Origin: Pseudoflavonifractor sp. 60
GTDB lineage: Bacteria > Bacillota > Clostridia > Oscillospirales > Oscillospiraceae
Assembly (NCBI RefSeq): GCF_009911645.1
Contig: NZ_QWKI01000001.1
Location: forward strand, 78,056-142,055
Reading direction: 5' to 3'
DNA: 64,000 nucleotides
Each line of letters starts with the position of its first letter. The stretch's first letter is position 1. Both the position numbers and the translations under genes were made by a program. Under the pieces are notes generated by a model. The model was not told where the DNA came from. It made no database searches and saw only the letters and a program-made list of their open reading frames with translations. Of this stretch, positions 44,137 through 51,867 are shown piece by piece.

Positions 44137-45213
44137 TTACAGCTTTGCCCGAATCAGCTCGCCCATTTTCAGGGTTCCGATCACTTCCTCGCCGGGCTTG
44201 GCGATGTCGGCGGTGCGCCAACCCTCGTTGAGCACGGCGTCCACTGCGTCTTCAATGGCCTTGGCCTCGGCGGGCAGGTCAAAGGAGTAGCGGAACATCA
44301 TGGCCACCGATAAAATCGTGGCGATGGGGTTGGCCTTATCCTGGCCGGCGATGTCGGGGGCGGAGCCGTGGATGGGCTCATACAGCCCCGGCGCGGTATC
44401 GCCGATGGAGGCGGAGGGCAGCAGGCCGATGGATCCGGTAATCATGGAGGCCTCGTCGGAGAGGATATCCCCGAACATATTCTCGGTGACCACCACGTCA
44501 AACTGGCCCGGGTCCTTCACCAGCTGCATCGCCATGTTGTCCACCAGCACGTCCTCGTACTGCACATCGGAGTACTCCTCTGCCAGCCTGTGCATCACCT
44601 GCCGCCACAGCCGGGAGGTCTCCAGCACGTTGGCCTTGTCCACGCTGGCCAGCTTTTTCTCCCGCAGACGGGCCAACTCAAAGCCCCGGCGGCCGATACG
44701 CTCAATCTCTTTCTCCGAGTAGGCCATCCGGTCGGCGGCCTCCTCCCCTCTGTCCTCAGTGGCGTATCGCTCCCGCTTGCCGAAGTAGATGCCGCCGGTG
44801 AGCTCCCGGACGATCATCAGGTCGATGCCCCGGTCGGCGGTCTCCTTCTTCAACGGGCAGGCCTCCGCCAGAGCGGGACGCAGAGCGGCGGGACGCAGGT
44901 TGGCATACAGCCCCAGGTCCTTGCGGATGGACAGCAGGGCAGTCTCTGGACGCTTGTCCGCCTCGGTAGAGTGGCCCCACTTGGGTCCTCCCACCGCGCC
45001 CAGCAGCACGGCGTTACAGGCCCTGCACTGCTCGGCGGTGCCGTCGGGGTAGCTCTTGCCCACCGCATCGATGGCACAGCCCCCCATCAGCACATCGGTG
45101 TATTCAAAGGTATGGCCGAATTTTTCACCGATGGCGTCCATCACCTTGACGGCCTCCCCCACCACCTCGGGGCCGATGCCGTCGCCCTTGATGAGAGCAA
45201 TTTTATAGTTCAT
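44137..45213 (-). CDS. leuB: 3-isopropylmalate dehydrogenase
   Basis: It oxidises 3-isopropylmalate with NAD, third step of leucine synthesis. The 358 residues contain KGDGIGPEV, GAVGGPKW, the substrate loop RELTGGIYFGKR (typical leuB), the metal-binding VTENMFGDILSDE and GSAPDIAGQDKANPIA. AGGAG precedes the ATG. It is separated from leuC and leuD by four small genes. Confidence 0.95.
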   Translation of the reverse strand: MNYKIALIKGDGIGPEVVGEAVKVMDAIGEKFGHTFEYTDVLMGGCAIDAVGKSYPDGTAEQCRACNAVLLGAVGGPKWGHSTEADKRPETALLSIRKDLGLYANLRPAALRPALAEACPLKKETADRGIDLMIVRELTGGIYFGKRERYATEDRGEEAADRMAYSEKEIERIGRRGFELARLREKKLASVDKANVLETSRLWRQVMHRLAEEYSDVQYEDVLVDNMAMQLVKDPGQFDVVVTENMFGDILSDEASMITGSIGLLPSASIGDTAPGLYEPIHGSAPDIAGQDKANPIATILSVAMMFRYSFDLPAEAKAIEDAVDAVLNEGWRTADIAKPGEEVIGTLKMGELIRAKL

Positions 45214-45216
45214 CGT

Positions 45217-45747
45217 TTATTCTCCTGTTCGTCTAAAAATGTGTAAATCGCTGGAGGTCCCAATGGCGAGATAATCTCCGCACCGGCTGAAACCCCAGGC
45301 CAGGACTCCATAATCGTCAAAGATCACGGTACACCGCTCCGGGTTCTGATACCACCAGGAGACGTACTGGGGCATGAATATGATCTGCTCCCTGGGCCAG
45401 AAGGGGGCGGCCAGGTACAGACCGTCTCCCGCCGGTGAGGACCGCCGCAGTCCTCCGCCCTCCAGACCAGCGATGGGAATCAGCTCGTCTCCCAGGGGCT
45501 CGGCGCAGGCAATCAGGTCCTGCTCGTCATAGTTTTCCTCACAGCAGGTCTTCTCCCCCGTCCCGCAGTCAATGACGCTCTGCCTCTGAGAGGAAATAAC
45601 CACCAGCTTCTCGGTTTGGAGGTTGGAAAAACCCAGGTACATCAGCCCGCCCACCGCAAGGGTTTCCTTCTCCCACCCGGCGGGCACTCCTGTGGGGATC
45701 TGATCCAACAGGTCCAGCAGACGTTTTCGATGTTCCGCCTCTGTCAC
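45217..45747 (-). CDS. Protein of unknown function inside the leu operon (176 aa)
   Basis: A GTG start with GGAGG upstream. The protein is soluble, rich in Trp, Tyr and Cys, beta-prone at the C-terminus (VLAWGFSRCGDYLAIGTS). It ends 3 bases before leuB. SUKH-like or other immunity folds are conceivable but the LP.-Y core is not evident, so I leave it unnamed. Confidence 0.55.
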   Translation of the reverse strand: MTEAEHRKRLLDLLDQIPTGVPAGWEKETLAVGGLMYLGFSNLQTEKLVVISSQRQSVIDCGTGEKTCCEENYDEQDLIACAEPLGDELIPIAGLEGGGLRRSSPAGDGLYLAAPFWPREQIIFMPQYVSWWYQNPERCTVIFDDYGVLAWGFSRCGDYLAIGTSSDLHIFRRTGE

Positions 45748-45767
45748 GTTTTACGGCCTCCAGTCTG

Positions 45768-46184
45768 TTAAAAATTTCCGTACAGCCACCCATAGACAAT
45801 TTCTCTGCCGATGGAGTGGTAACGCTGTTTGAAGCTGTCAATACGCCATACGCCGCTGCGGCACACCAGACTGAAACGAAAATCCCTTGTCACTTCCTCA
45901 ATCAGCACCTCCACAACCCAACGGCTTTTGACCTGTTCCACTGTAAACCGTGCGCTGTCCGTCACGCCCTGGAAAAATGGAGGATAGCTGATGCCATAGT
46001 AATAATTTCGCTTCTTCCGGGTCAGGTAACGGGTGTAAAGCCCGTCCGCCTGGACCTGGTACTGTGCGAATACCTGAGCGGTATTTGCTCTGTCCTGCCT
46101 GAGCTTGGGATAAAATACGGCCTGGAGATCGTTCATTTCCCGGGTAAAGTCCAGCACCAGCTGGATCAGTTCCTGCTCCTCCAC
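45768..46184 (-). CDS. Protein of unknown function inside the leu operon (138 aa), NTF2-like appearance
   Basis: A GTG start follows GGAG closely. The sequence has a long first helix, then strands including SRWVVEVLIEEVTRDFRFSLVCR and WRIDSFKQRY, an order reminiscent of NTF2-fold immunity proteins. That is a resemblance of layout only. It lies between the 106-aa gene and the 176-aa gene with gaps of 3 and 20 bases. Confidence 0.5.
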   Translation of the reverse strand: MEEQELIQLVLDFTREMNDLQAVFYPKLRQDRANTAQVFAQYQVQADGLYTRYLTRKKRNYYYGISYPPFFQGVTDSARFTVEQVKSRWVVEVLIEEVTRDFRFSLVCRSGVWRIDSFKQRYHSIGREIVYGWLYGNF

Positions 46185-46187
46185 GGC

Positions 46188-46508
46188 TTACTCCGGCCAG
46201 ACCTGGCAGCACTTCATAATTTCCGCCCCGGACTCCTCCGCAATCAGCACCAGGGCAGACTGGGACAGGTCGTTATCACAGAACTGCTCCGTTTTCAGCA
46301 GCTCCACCACCTTGGGCCACCAGCCCTCCGGGTCCCCCGTCTCCAGCCAGACCGCCAAAATGTGGCCGTCCTGGTCCACATAGTCGTAGCCGTCGTCGGT
46401 AAGTGCCCCCTGCGACCACTCCTCAATGCGGTCAGGCAGGAGGTAGCGGATGTCCAAATCGGGGTTGGTCATTTTCCGGGAATCCATACTGATGACGATA
46501 GCCGCCAT
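46188..46508 (-). CDS. Small protein of unknown function inside the leu operon (106 aa)
   Basis: Its ATG shares one base with the leuD stop, so it is translationally coupled to leuD. The product is acidic, with VDQDGHILAVWLETGDPEGWW mid-protein and no membrane segment. Not recognised; the size and Trp-rich acidic character resemble immunity proteins. Confidence 0.55.
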   Translation of the reverse strand: MAAIVISMDSRKMTNPDLDIRYLLPDRIEEWSQGALTDDGYDYVDQDGHILAVWLETGDPEGWWPKVVELLKTEQFCDNDLSQSALVLIAEESGAEIMKCCQVWPE

Positions 46509-46993
46509 TACTTCGCCGCTCCTCTCTCCTTCAGAGAGTTGAGCAGACCGCCGCTCTGGATGATACCCTCGATAAAGGCAGGGAAGGGCGCGGCCTGGTA
46601 GGTCTTGCCGGTGGTCACGTCGGTAATAACGCCGGTGGCAAAGTCCACCTCCACCTGGTCCCCAGCCTGGATCTCCTCCGCCGCCTGGGGGCACTCCACG
46701 ATGGGCATCCCGATGTTAATAGCGTTGCGGTAGAAAATGCGGGCAAAGGAAGGCGCGATGACGCACTTCACCCCGCAGGACTTGATGGCCAGGGGGGCGT
46801 GCTCCCGGCTGGAGCCGCAGCCGAAGTTGGGCCCGGCCACAATGATATCCCCCGCCTCCACGGTAGAGGCAAAGTCTGCGTCGATGTCCTCCATGCAGTG
46901 GCTGGCCAGGGCCGCCGGAGAGGGATCGTTCAGGTGTCGCGCCGGGATGATAACGTCGGTATCCACATTGGCGCCGTATTTATAAACCTTCAT
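46508..46993 (-). CDS. leuD: 3-isopropylmalate dehydratase small subunit
   Basis: It forms the swivelling domain of isopropylmalate isomerase with LeuC. The 161 residues show the motifs of the short (archaeal/clostridial) form: DTDVIIPARHL, GPNFGCGSSREHAP, RIFYRNAINIGMP. AAAGGACGG lies before the ATG. Between it and leuC lie the 144-aa gene and a long palindrome. Confidence 0.93.
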   Translation of the reverse strand: MKVYKYGANVDTDVIIPARHLNDPSPAALASHCMEDIDADFASTVEAGDIIVAGPNFGCGSSREHAPLAIKSCGVKCVIAPSFARIFYRNAINIGMPIVECPQAAEEIQAGDQVEVDFATGVITDVTTGKTYQAAPFPAFIEGIIQSGGLLNSLKERGAAK

Positions 46994-47024
46994 ATTGGTT
47001 CCGTCCTTTCTGACTGGTTATTAT

Positions 47025-47086
47025 GTACTTTTTCTTATAAGAAAAAGTACCAAAAAGAATTTTTCGAAAAAACTTCGTTTTTTCTC
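47025..47086. repeat. 26-bp perfect palindrome plus A/T hairpin between leuD and the 144-aa gene
   Basis: Positions 47025-47050 form a perfect 26-bp palindrome. Just after it is GAAAAAAC-TTC-GTTTTTTC (47066-47084), an 8-bp stem. Together they look like an inserted palindromic repeat unit; on either strand the T-rich arms could reduce transcription. Confidence 0.7.
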
Positions 47087-47521
47087 TTAGACGATGGTTA
47101 CATGGTAGCCCGGTTTTGTTTTGCCGATTTCAATGTGCTCTTTGTACCCAGCGATGTAGTAGGGGATGTTGTCCTCCTCCCCCTTAATCAGGCGGCCTTT
47201 GACCTTCTCCCAGACCTTGATTACCACCAGGAAGTCGGGGTGTCCCGCCGCCAGGCCAGGCTGTTGCTCCTCCTGAATCCAGAAGTACTGTCCACCGTAG
47301 TTCCGGCGGGCCGTCTCAAAGACATAACAGCCCGTCATGGAGTAGAGATCAAAGAAAGCATCCTCGGTCATCTCCGTCCGCCGCGCCCCCAGGCCGTCCA
47401 GCATCTCGTCGATCTCCTCCAGGCTCTCAATGGAGTAGTCCAGTGGAGTATCAAAATACTGCTGCATATTCTGGACGAAGTTGTGGGCGGTGTTGACGAC
47501 ATCTTCAGTCAGGTCTCGCAC
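47087..47521 (-). CDS. Protein of unknown function between leuC and leuD (144 aa)
   Basis: The GTG at 47521, 7 bases after the leuC stop, is the first start that does not overlap most of leuC; its ribosome site is weak, so coupling to leuC translation is likely. The protein is soluble with helical N-terminus and a beta C-terminus (PDFLVVIKVWEKVKG, IEIGKTKPGYHVTIV). No family recognised. Confidence 0.5.
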   Translation of the reverse strand: MRDLTEDVVNTAHNFVQNMQQYFDTPLDYSIESLEEIDEMLDGLGARRTEMTEDAFFDLYSMTGCYVFETARRNYGGQYFWIQEEQQPGLAAGHPDFLVVIKVWEKVKGRLIKGEEDNIPYYIAGYKEHIEIGKTKPGYHVTIV

Positions 47522-47528
47522 AACAGTC

Positions 47529-48785
47529 TCACTTTCTCGGGTCGGCCACACAGCCGGCGATGGCGGAGGCGGCTGCCACGGCGGGAGAGGCCAGGATGAT
47601 CTCAGAGGTGGTGTGGCCCATGCGGCCCACAAAGTTGCGGTTGGTGGTGGAGACGGTGCGCTCCCCCTCGGCCATTACGCCCATGTGGCCGCCCAGACAG
47701 GGGCCGCAGGTGGGGGTGGACACCGCCGCGCCAGCCTGGATAAAGGTCTCAATAAGCCCCTCTTTCATAGCCTGGAGGGTGATCTCCTGGGTAGCGGGAA
47801 TGACCACACAGCGCACGTTGGAGGCCACCTTTTTCCCCTTCATCACGGCGGCGGCGATGCGCAGGTCACTGATCCGGCCGTTGGTGCAGGAGCCGATAAC
47901 CACCTGATTGATGGGGGTACCGGCCACTTCGGACACCGTTTTGGTGTTCTCAGGCAGATGGGGCAGGGCCACGGTGGGCTCCAGCTGGTCCAGGTCGATG
48001 ACCACCTCCTGCTCATAGACCGCGTTGGGGTCGGCGGAGAATGCCTCACAGGGGCGGCTCACTCGACCGTTGATGTATTCCATGGTCTTCTCGTCCACCG
48101 GGAAAATACCGTTCTTGCCGCCGGCCTCGATGGCCATGTTGGAGATGGTAAAGCGGTCGTCCATGGACAGACTGGCTACCCCCTCCCCGGCAAACTCCAG
48201 AGACTGGTACAGCGCCCCGTCCACGCCAATCTCCCCAATCAGGTGGAGGATCACATCCTTGCCGGACACCTGGGGCTGGAGTTTTCCCTTCAGCGTCACC
48301 TTAATGGCGGAGGGCACCTTGAACCACAGCAGTCCGGTGGCCATACCAGCAGCCATATCGGTGGAGCCGATGCCGGTGGAGAAGGCCCCCAGAGCGCCGT
48401 AGGTGCAGGTGTGGGAGTCGGCACCTACAATGACCTCCCCGGGAGCGGCCAGGCCCTTCTCGGGCACCAGAGCGTGCTCCACACCCATCTGGCCCACATC
48501 AAAGAAGTTGGTAATCTCATGCTTGTGGGCAAACTCCCGGGCCTGCTTGCACAGCTGGGCAGACTTGATATCCTTGCAGGGAGTATAGTGGTCCAGCACA
48601 ATGGCAATTTTTTCCTTGTCAAAGACCTGGGTAAAGCCCGCCTTCTCGAACTCGGTGATGGCCACCGGGGTTGTGATGTCGTTGCCCAGCACCAGGTCCA
48701 GCTTGGCCTCAATCAGCTGGCCGGGCTCCACCTTGTCCAGTCCGGCGGCTTTAGCCAAGATCTTTTGCGTCATTGTCATTCCCAT
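47529..48785 (-). CDS. leuC: 3-isopropylmalate dehydratase large subunit
   Basis: This 418-residue aconitase-like subunit isomerises 2- to 3-isopropylmalate. Cluster-binding Cys residues occur in VIGSCTNG (about 295) and in CGPCLGG (about 355-361), and [14 protein letters not shown] is present. Short length fits the clostridial/archaeal type that pairs with the small LeuD. AGGAGG lies 10 bases before the first ATG. No leader peptide or T-box is evident upstream. Confidence 0.95.
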   Translation of the reverse strand: MGMTMTQKILAKAAGLDKVEPGQLIEAKLDLVLGNDITTPVAITEFEKAGFTQVFDKEKIAIVLDHYTPCKDIKSAQLCKQAREFAHKHEITNFFDVGQMGVEHALVPEKGLAAPGEVIVGADSHTCTYGALGAFSTGIGSTDMAAGMATGLLWFKVPSAIKVTLKGKLQPQVSGKDVILHLIGEIGVDGALYQSLEFAGEGVASLSMDDRFTISNMAIEAGGKNGIFPVDEKTMEYINGRVSRPCEAFSADPNAVYEQEVVIDLDQLEPTVALPHLPENTKTVSEVAGTPINQVVIGSCTNGRISDLRIAAAVMKGKKVASNVRCVVIPATQEITLQAMKEGLIETFIQAGAAVSTPTCGPCLGGHMGVMAEGERTVSTTNRNFVGRMGHTTSEIILASPAVAAASAIAGCVADPRK

Positions 48786-48876
48786 AGGAAAAATACCTCC
48801 TTAACGGTTTGTTGAAAGGATTTTACCACAGGGCCTGTCCAAAGAATGTAAAGTATGATATAGTTAATAAAATCTT

Positions 48877-48905
48877 TTGACAGCCATACCGTTCTATGGT
48901 AAAAT
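48877..48905 (+). promoter_or_regulatory. Promoter of the 48-codon ORF
   Basis: Consensus TTGACA (48877-48882), 17 bases, TAAAAT (48900-48905) with TGG upstream. Confidence 0.7.
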
Positions 48906-48936
48906 AAATTCATAATATGAAAAGGAGGCCGACAAA

Positions 48937-49083
48937 ATGCTGACCGAAAAGGAAATTGTGATCGTTCAGAAAGCAACCGTGTACGACCTCAAACGAATTA
49001 TCAGGGAGAAACCCGACAAGACCTATACGCCAGAGGAACTGGATAAAATCTTCGACGCTTATATTACAGGTGTGGAACAGTAA
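48937..49083 (+). CDS. Small protein of unknown function (48 aa)
   Basis: ATG at 48937 with AAAGGAGG 9 bases upstream and a strong promoter. The product is charged and helical, with DLKRIIREKPDKTYTPEELD in the middle, and no membrane segment. A sound promoter, ribosome site and balanced codon use make it a likely real gene. The next two genes on this strand may be co-transcribed. Confidence 0.65.
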   Translation: MLTEKEIVIVQKATVYDLKRIIREKPDKTYTPEELDKIFDAYITGVEQ

Positions 49084-49128
49084 AATCCAAGGGTTGGGAA
49101 GCTCCTTCCTTGAGGCAAGGTGGTTTAA

Positions 49129-49590
49129 ATGTCCTTCTTGAAAATTCAATGGACCCGGGACAGCGTCTGTATGGCAGACGACTGCAACGCCCCCAACACC
49201 AAAATTGAGGAGATGGACCATCCCCCCACCGTCTCAAACCTGCTGGACCGGGCAGCGGACTATGTTCCCGGTATAAGCGGAGCTGTCTGGGTGGTCTGGG
49301 TGGAAGACACATTAGCGGGTTATCTGGAACTGAGCACTTCTGGCTATCTGCTGCGGGATGAAGCAGTCCTGAAAGAGCTGCCGCCACCGAAGCCGCACAG
49401 AGGCTTTTTTAAGCGAAAGCCGGATATCCTCCATGTTCATTGTGTCCTCTACACGATGAGCGACTTCTCCTGCTGGAAGGGTCGGGACGGCCGTCCGCTG
49501 ATAGAACACTTCCCCCCATACACTCCCCTGCTGGACATGGTAAAGGCCCAACTTAGGGAGCAGGCGGGGCATGGAGCGGAAACGCTATGA
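49129..49590 (+). CDS. Protein of unknown function (153 aa)
   Basis: Soluble, with a Trp-rich strand (GAVWVVWVEDTLAGYLEL, about 50-67) and a basic segment PKPHRGFFKRKPD. AAGGTGG precedes the ATG. Its stop overlaps the start of the Crp/Fnr gene by 4 bases, so it is probably functionally linked to that regulator. No family recognised. Confidence 0.6.
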   Translation: MSFLKIQWTRDSVCMADDCNAPNTKIEEMDHPPTVSNLLDRAADYVPGISGAVWVVWVEDTLAGYLELSTSGYLLRDEAVLKELPPPKPHRGFFKRKPDILHVHCVLYTMSDFSCWKGRDGRPLIEHFPPYTPLLDMVKAQLREQAGHGAETL

Positions 49591-50216
49591 ATCCTGAGCT
49601 GGACTTCCCCGCCGGCATCTGGGAAACCTTTGCCAAAAGCCGGCCCCCGGTGCGCTGCTCCCCGGGCTATCTCATCTATCTTCAGGACACTGAGGCCACC
49701 TGTTTCTATTTTCTGAAATCGGGCCAGGTAAAGAGCTTTATCCAGTCAGAGGACGGAGGGTCGCGGGTTCTGAACATCTACCGCGCTGGGAGCCTCTTCG
49801 GGGAGGCCTCCTTTTTTGACGAGCTGCCCCGGGTTTCCTCGGCGGTGGCCCTGGTTCCCTGCGAGATCGTCCCCATCGACCGGGAACTGGTGGCCCAGGA
49901 GTTTGCCCGTGACCCGGAGCTGGCCCTGGCTATGATGAAGTACCTGGCCCGCACCGTACGGCTGCTGTCTTGCCAGGTGGACCAGATGGCATTCCGTCCC
50001 GCCCGGTGGCGGGTTGCCAACTATCTGCTTACACTGGCCAGCCGAGATGGCACAGTCTTCTCAACTCAGGACGACATTGCCGCCGCCGTCTCTGCCAGCC
50101 GGGTTACAGTGAGCCGGGTACTCAATGAATTCGCCCGGCAGGGCTGGTTGGAGCTGGGGTATCGGAGTATCCAGCTGTGCGCGCCGGAGAAACTGTTGGA
50201 AGTATGCAAGTCGTAA
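49587..50216 (+). CDS. Crp/Fnr-family transcriptional regulator
   Basis: The 209-residue protein has a cyclic-nucleotide-binding-like barrel (about 15-125, with FGEASFFDELPRVSSAVAL) and a C-terminal winged HTH (about 150-205; STQDDIAAAVSASRVTVSRVLNEF). The N-terminal Cys cluster of Fnr is absent, so oxygen sensing by Fe-S is unlikely; the effector is unknown. Coupled to the 153-aa gene; a strong terminator follows. Confidence 0.9.
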   Translation: MNPELDFPAGIWETFAKSRPPVRCSPGYLIYLQDTEATCFYFLKSGQVKSFIQSEDGGSRVLNIYRAGSLFGEASFFDELPRVSSAVALVPCEIVPIDRELVAQEFARDPELALAMMKYLARTVRLLSCQVDQMAFRPARWRVANYLLTLASRDGTVFSTQDDIAAAVSASRVTVSRVLNEFARQGWLELGYRSIQLCAPEKLLEVCKS

Positions 50217-50243
50217 ACAGCCCAACTTGTTACCAAAAAACTC

Positions 50244-50278
50244 GCGGCCCCTGCCCACTGGCAGAGGCCGCTTTTGTT
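50244..50278 (+). terminator. Terminator after the Crp/Fnr gene
   Basis: Stem of 11 bp with one mismatch (50244-50255 region with 50260-50271), 4-base loop and T-rich tail. Confidence 0.8.
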
Positions 50279-51756
50279 TACAGGATAATGCAGATCAGTC
50301 CACCGGATCCCTCATTGATAATGCGCTGGAGGGTCTCCCGCAGCTTAATGCGGGCATCCTCGGGCATCCGGTTGATTTTGGAGTTCAGGTCCTCGTTTAC
50401 CAGCTCGTGGAGAGACTTTCCAAAGATGTTGGCCTCCCAAATGCGGCTGGAATCTCCCTCGTACTCCTGAAGCAGGTAGTGGATCATGTCCTCGCTCTGC
50501 TTCTCCCCTCCCACAATGGGGGAGACCTCTGTTTCAATATCCGCACGGATCATGTGTATGGAAGGAGCGCTTGCTTTCAGCCGGACACCGTACCGGCCCC
50601 CCTGCTTCATAATTTCCGGCTCCTCCAGCACCAGGGAGTCGATGGGCGGCACCACAATGCCATAGCCTGTCTCCTCCACCTCACGCAGAGCATCGGCCAC
50701 CTTGTCATAGGCCTTCTTCACACCGGCCAGCTCGGTGAGCAACGCCATCAGGTCGCCGTCATCCCCGATGGTAAAACCGGACTGCTGAGACAGGGTATTA
50801 TAAAACAGGCTCCGGGGCAGCTCCAGCATGGCGGCGGACACCCCAGTCCCCAAGTCAATAGCGGAGATGCGGGCCCCGCTGACCACCTCGCAGGTGCGGA
50901 AGGAGTCCACCGCGTTCTCCACGTCCCGGATACGCCGCAGCTGGGCGGTCCCCTCCCGAATGGCCCCGTACAGCGCCGCCTTGATGGGGTGCTCCTGGGG
51001 CAGGGCATCCACCCAAGGGGGCAGAAACAGGTCCAGCTCCTTCACCGGAAACTCATAGAGGACACTCTTCAAAATAGCGTTAATCTCCTCCTGGTCCAGC
51101 TCCAGGCAATTCACCGCCACACAGGTCACGTCATACCGCTGGGCAATGTCGGAGCGAATGGCCCGGGCCCGCTCTGAATCGGGGGTGGCGGAGTTGAGCA
51201 GGACCACAAAGGGCTTACCCAGCTCCTTCAGCTCGGAGATGACCCGCTCCTCCGCCTCCAGGTACTCCTCCCGGGGAATATCGGTGATGGTGCCGTCGGT
51301 GGTCACTACCACGCCGATGGTGGAGTGCTCCGAGATCACCTTCCGGGTCCCGATTTCCGCCGCCTCCGCCATGGGAATCTCGTGCTCAAACCAGGGGGTT
51401 GTTACCATCCGCTCGTTCTCCCCCTCCAGTTGGCCTACCGCGCCGTCCACCATGTAGCCCACGCAGTCGATCATCCGCATTTGGAAGGCGGCTCCGCCGT
51501 CCACCGTGACCGCCACCGCCTCCTCGGGGACAAACTTGGGCTCCGCCGTCATAATGGTCCGCCCGGAACCGCTCTGGGGCAGCTCATCCCGGGCCCGCTC
51601 CCGGCGGTAGACGTTCTCGATGTTGGGGATGACCAGCGTCTCCATAAAGCGCTTGATAAAGGTGGATTTCCCCGTTCGGACCGGCCCTACCACGCCGATG
51701 TAGATATCGCCCTCGGTACGGAGCGCAATATCCTCATAGATTTTGCGATCTTCCAC
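50278..51756 (-). CDS. spoIVA: Stage IV sporulation protein A
   Basis: SpoIVA is the mother-cell ATPase that polymerises on the forespore surface as the coat basement layer. The 492-residue protein has Walker A GPVRTGKST (24-32) and the long, conserved middle and C-terminal domains typical of SpoIVA. A GTG start (51756) follows AAGGAGG. A sigma-E-like promoter lies just upstream. SpoVM, which anchors SpoIVA to the membrane, and a SipL-type partner are the two genes directly upstream. Confidence 0.95.
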   Translation of the reverse strand: MEDRKIYEDIALRTEGDIYIGVVGPVRTGKSTFIKRFMETLVIPNIENVYRRERARDELPQSGSGRTIMTAEPKFVPEEAVAVTVDGGAAFQMRMIDCVGYMVDGAVGQLEGENERMVTTPWFEHEIPMAEAAEIGTRKVISEHSTIGVVVTTDGTITDIPREEYLEAEERVISELKELGKPFVVLLNSATPDSERARAIRSDIAQRYDVTCVAVNCLELDQEEINAILKSVLYEFPVKELDLFLPPWVDALPQEHPIKAALYGAIREGTAQLRRIRDVENAVDSFRTCEVVSGARISAIDLGTGVSAAMLELPRSLFYNTLSQQSGFTIGDDGDLMALLTELAGVKKAYDKVADALREVEETGYGIVVPPIDSLVLEEPEIMKQGGRYGVRLKASAPSIHMIRADIETEVSPIVGGEKQSEDMIHYLLQEYEGDSSRIWEANIFGKSLHELVNEDLNSKINRMPEDARIKLRETLQRIINEGSGGLICIIL

Positions 51757-51798
51757 TGCAATTCCTCCTTCGGCTGTATGAGCCGGTAATTTCTGTAT

Positions 51799-51828
51799 AG
51801 TCTATTGGGATAAGCTGTGGAATATGAC
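51799..51828 (-). promoter_or_regulatory. Sigma-E-like promoter of spoIVA
   Basis: Minus strand GTCATATT (51821-51828), 14 bases, AATAGACT (51799-51806). The first element is the canonical sigma-E -35; the second keeps ATA, A and T of CATACAAT. Confidence 0.6.
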
Positions 51829-51865
51829 AAGAAAAACTGCCGCCCCTCTTCAGGGACGGCAGTTT
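51829..51865 (-). terminator. Terminator after sipL
   Basis: A 13-bp stem with one G-U (51835-51864), 4-base loop, followed on the minus strand by a T run. It lies upstream of the spoIVA promoter. Confidence 0.75.
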
Positions 51866-51867
51866 GC

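Noticed and set aside
48786..48936. Leucine leader peptide or T-box upstream of leuC
   Set aside because: No Leu-codon-rich ORF, no T-box consensus and no terminator seen in the short gap.
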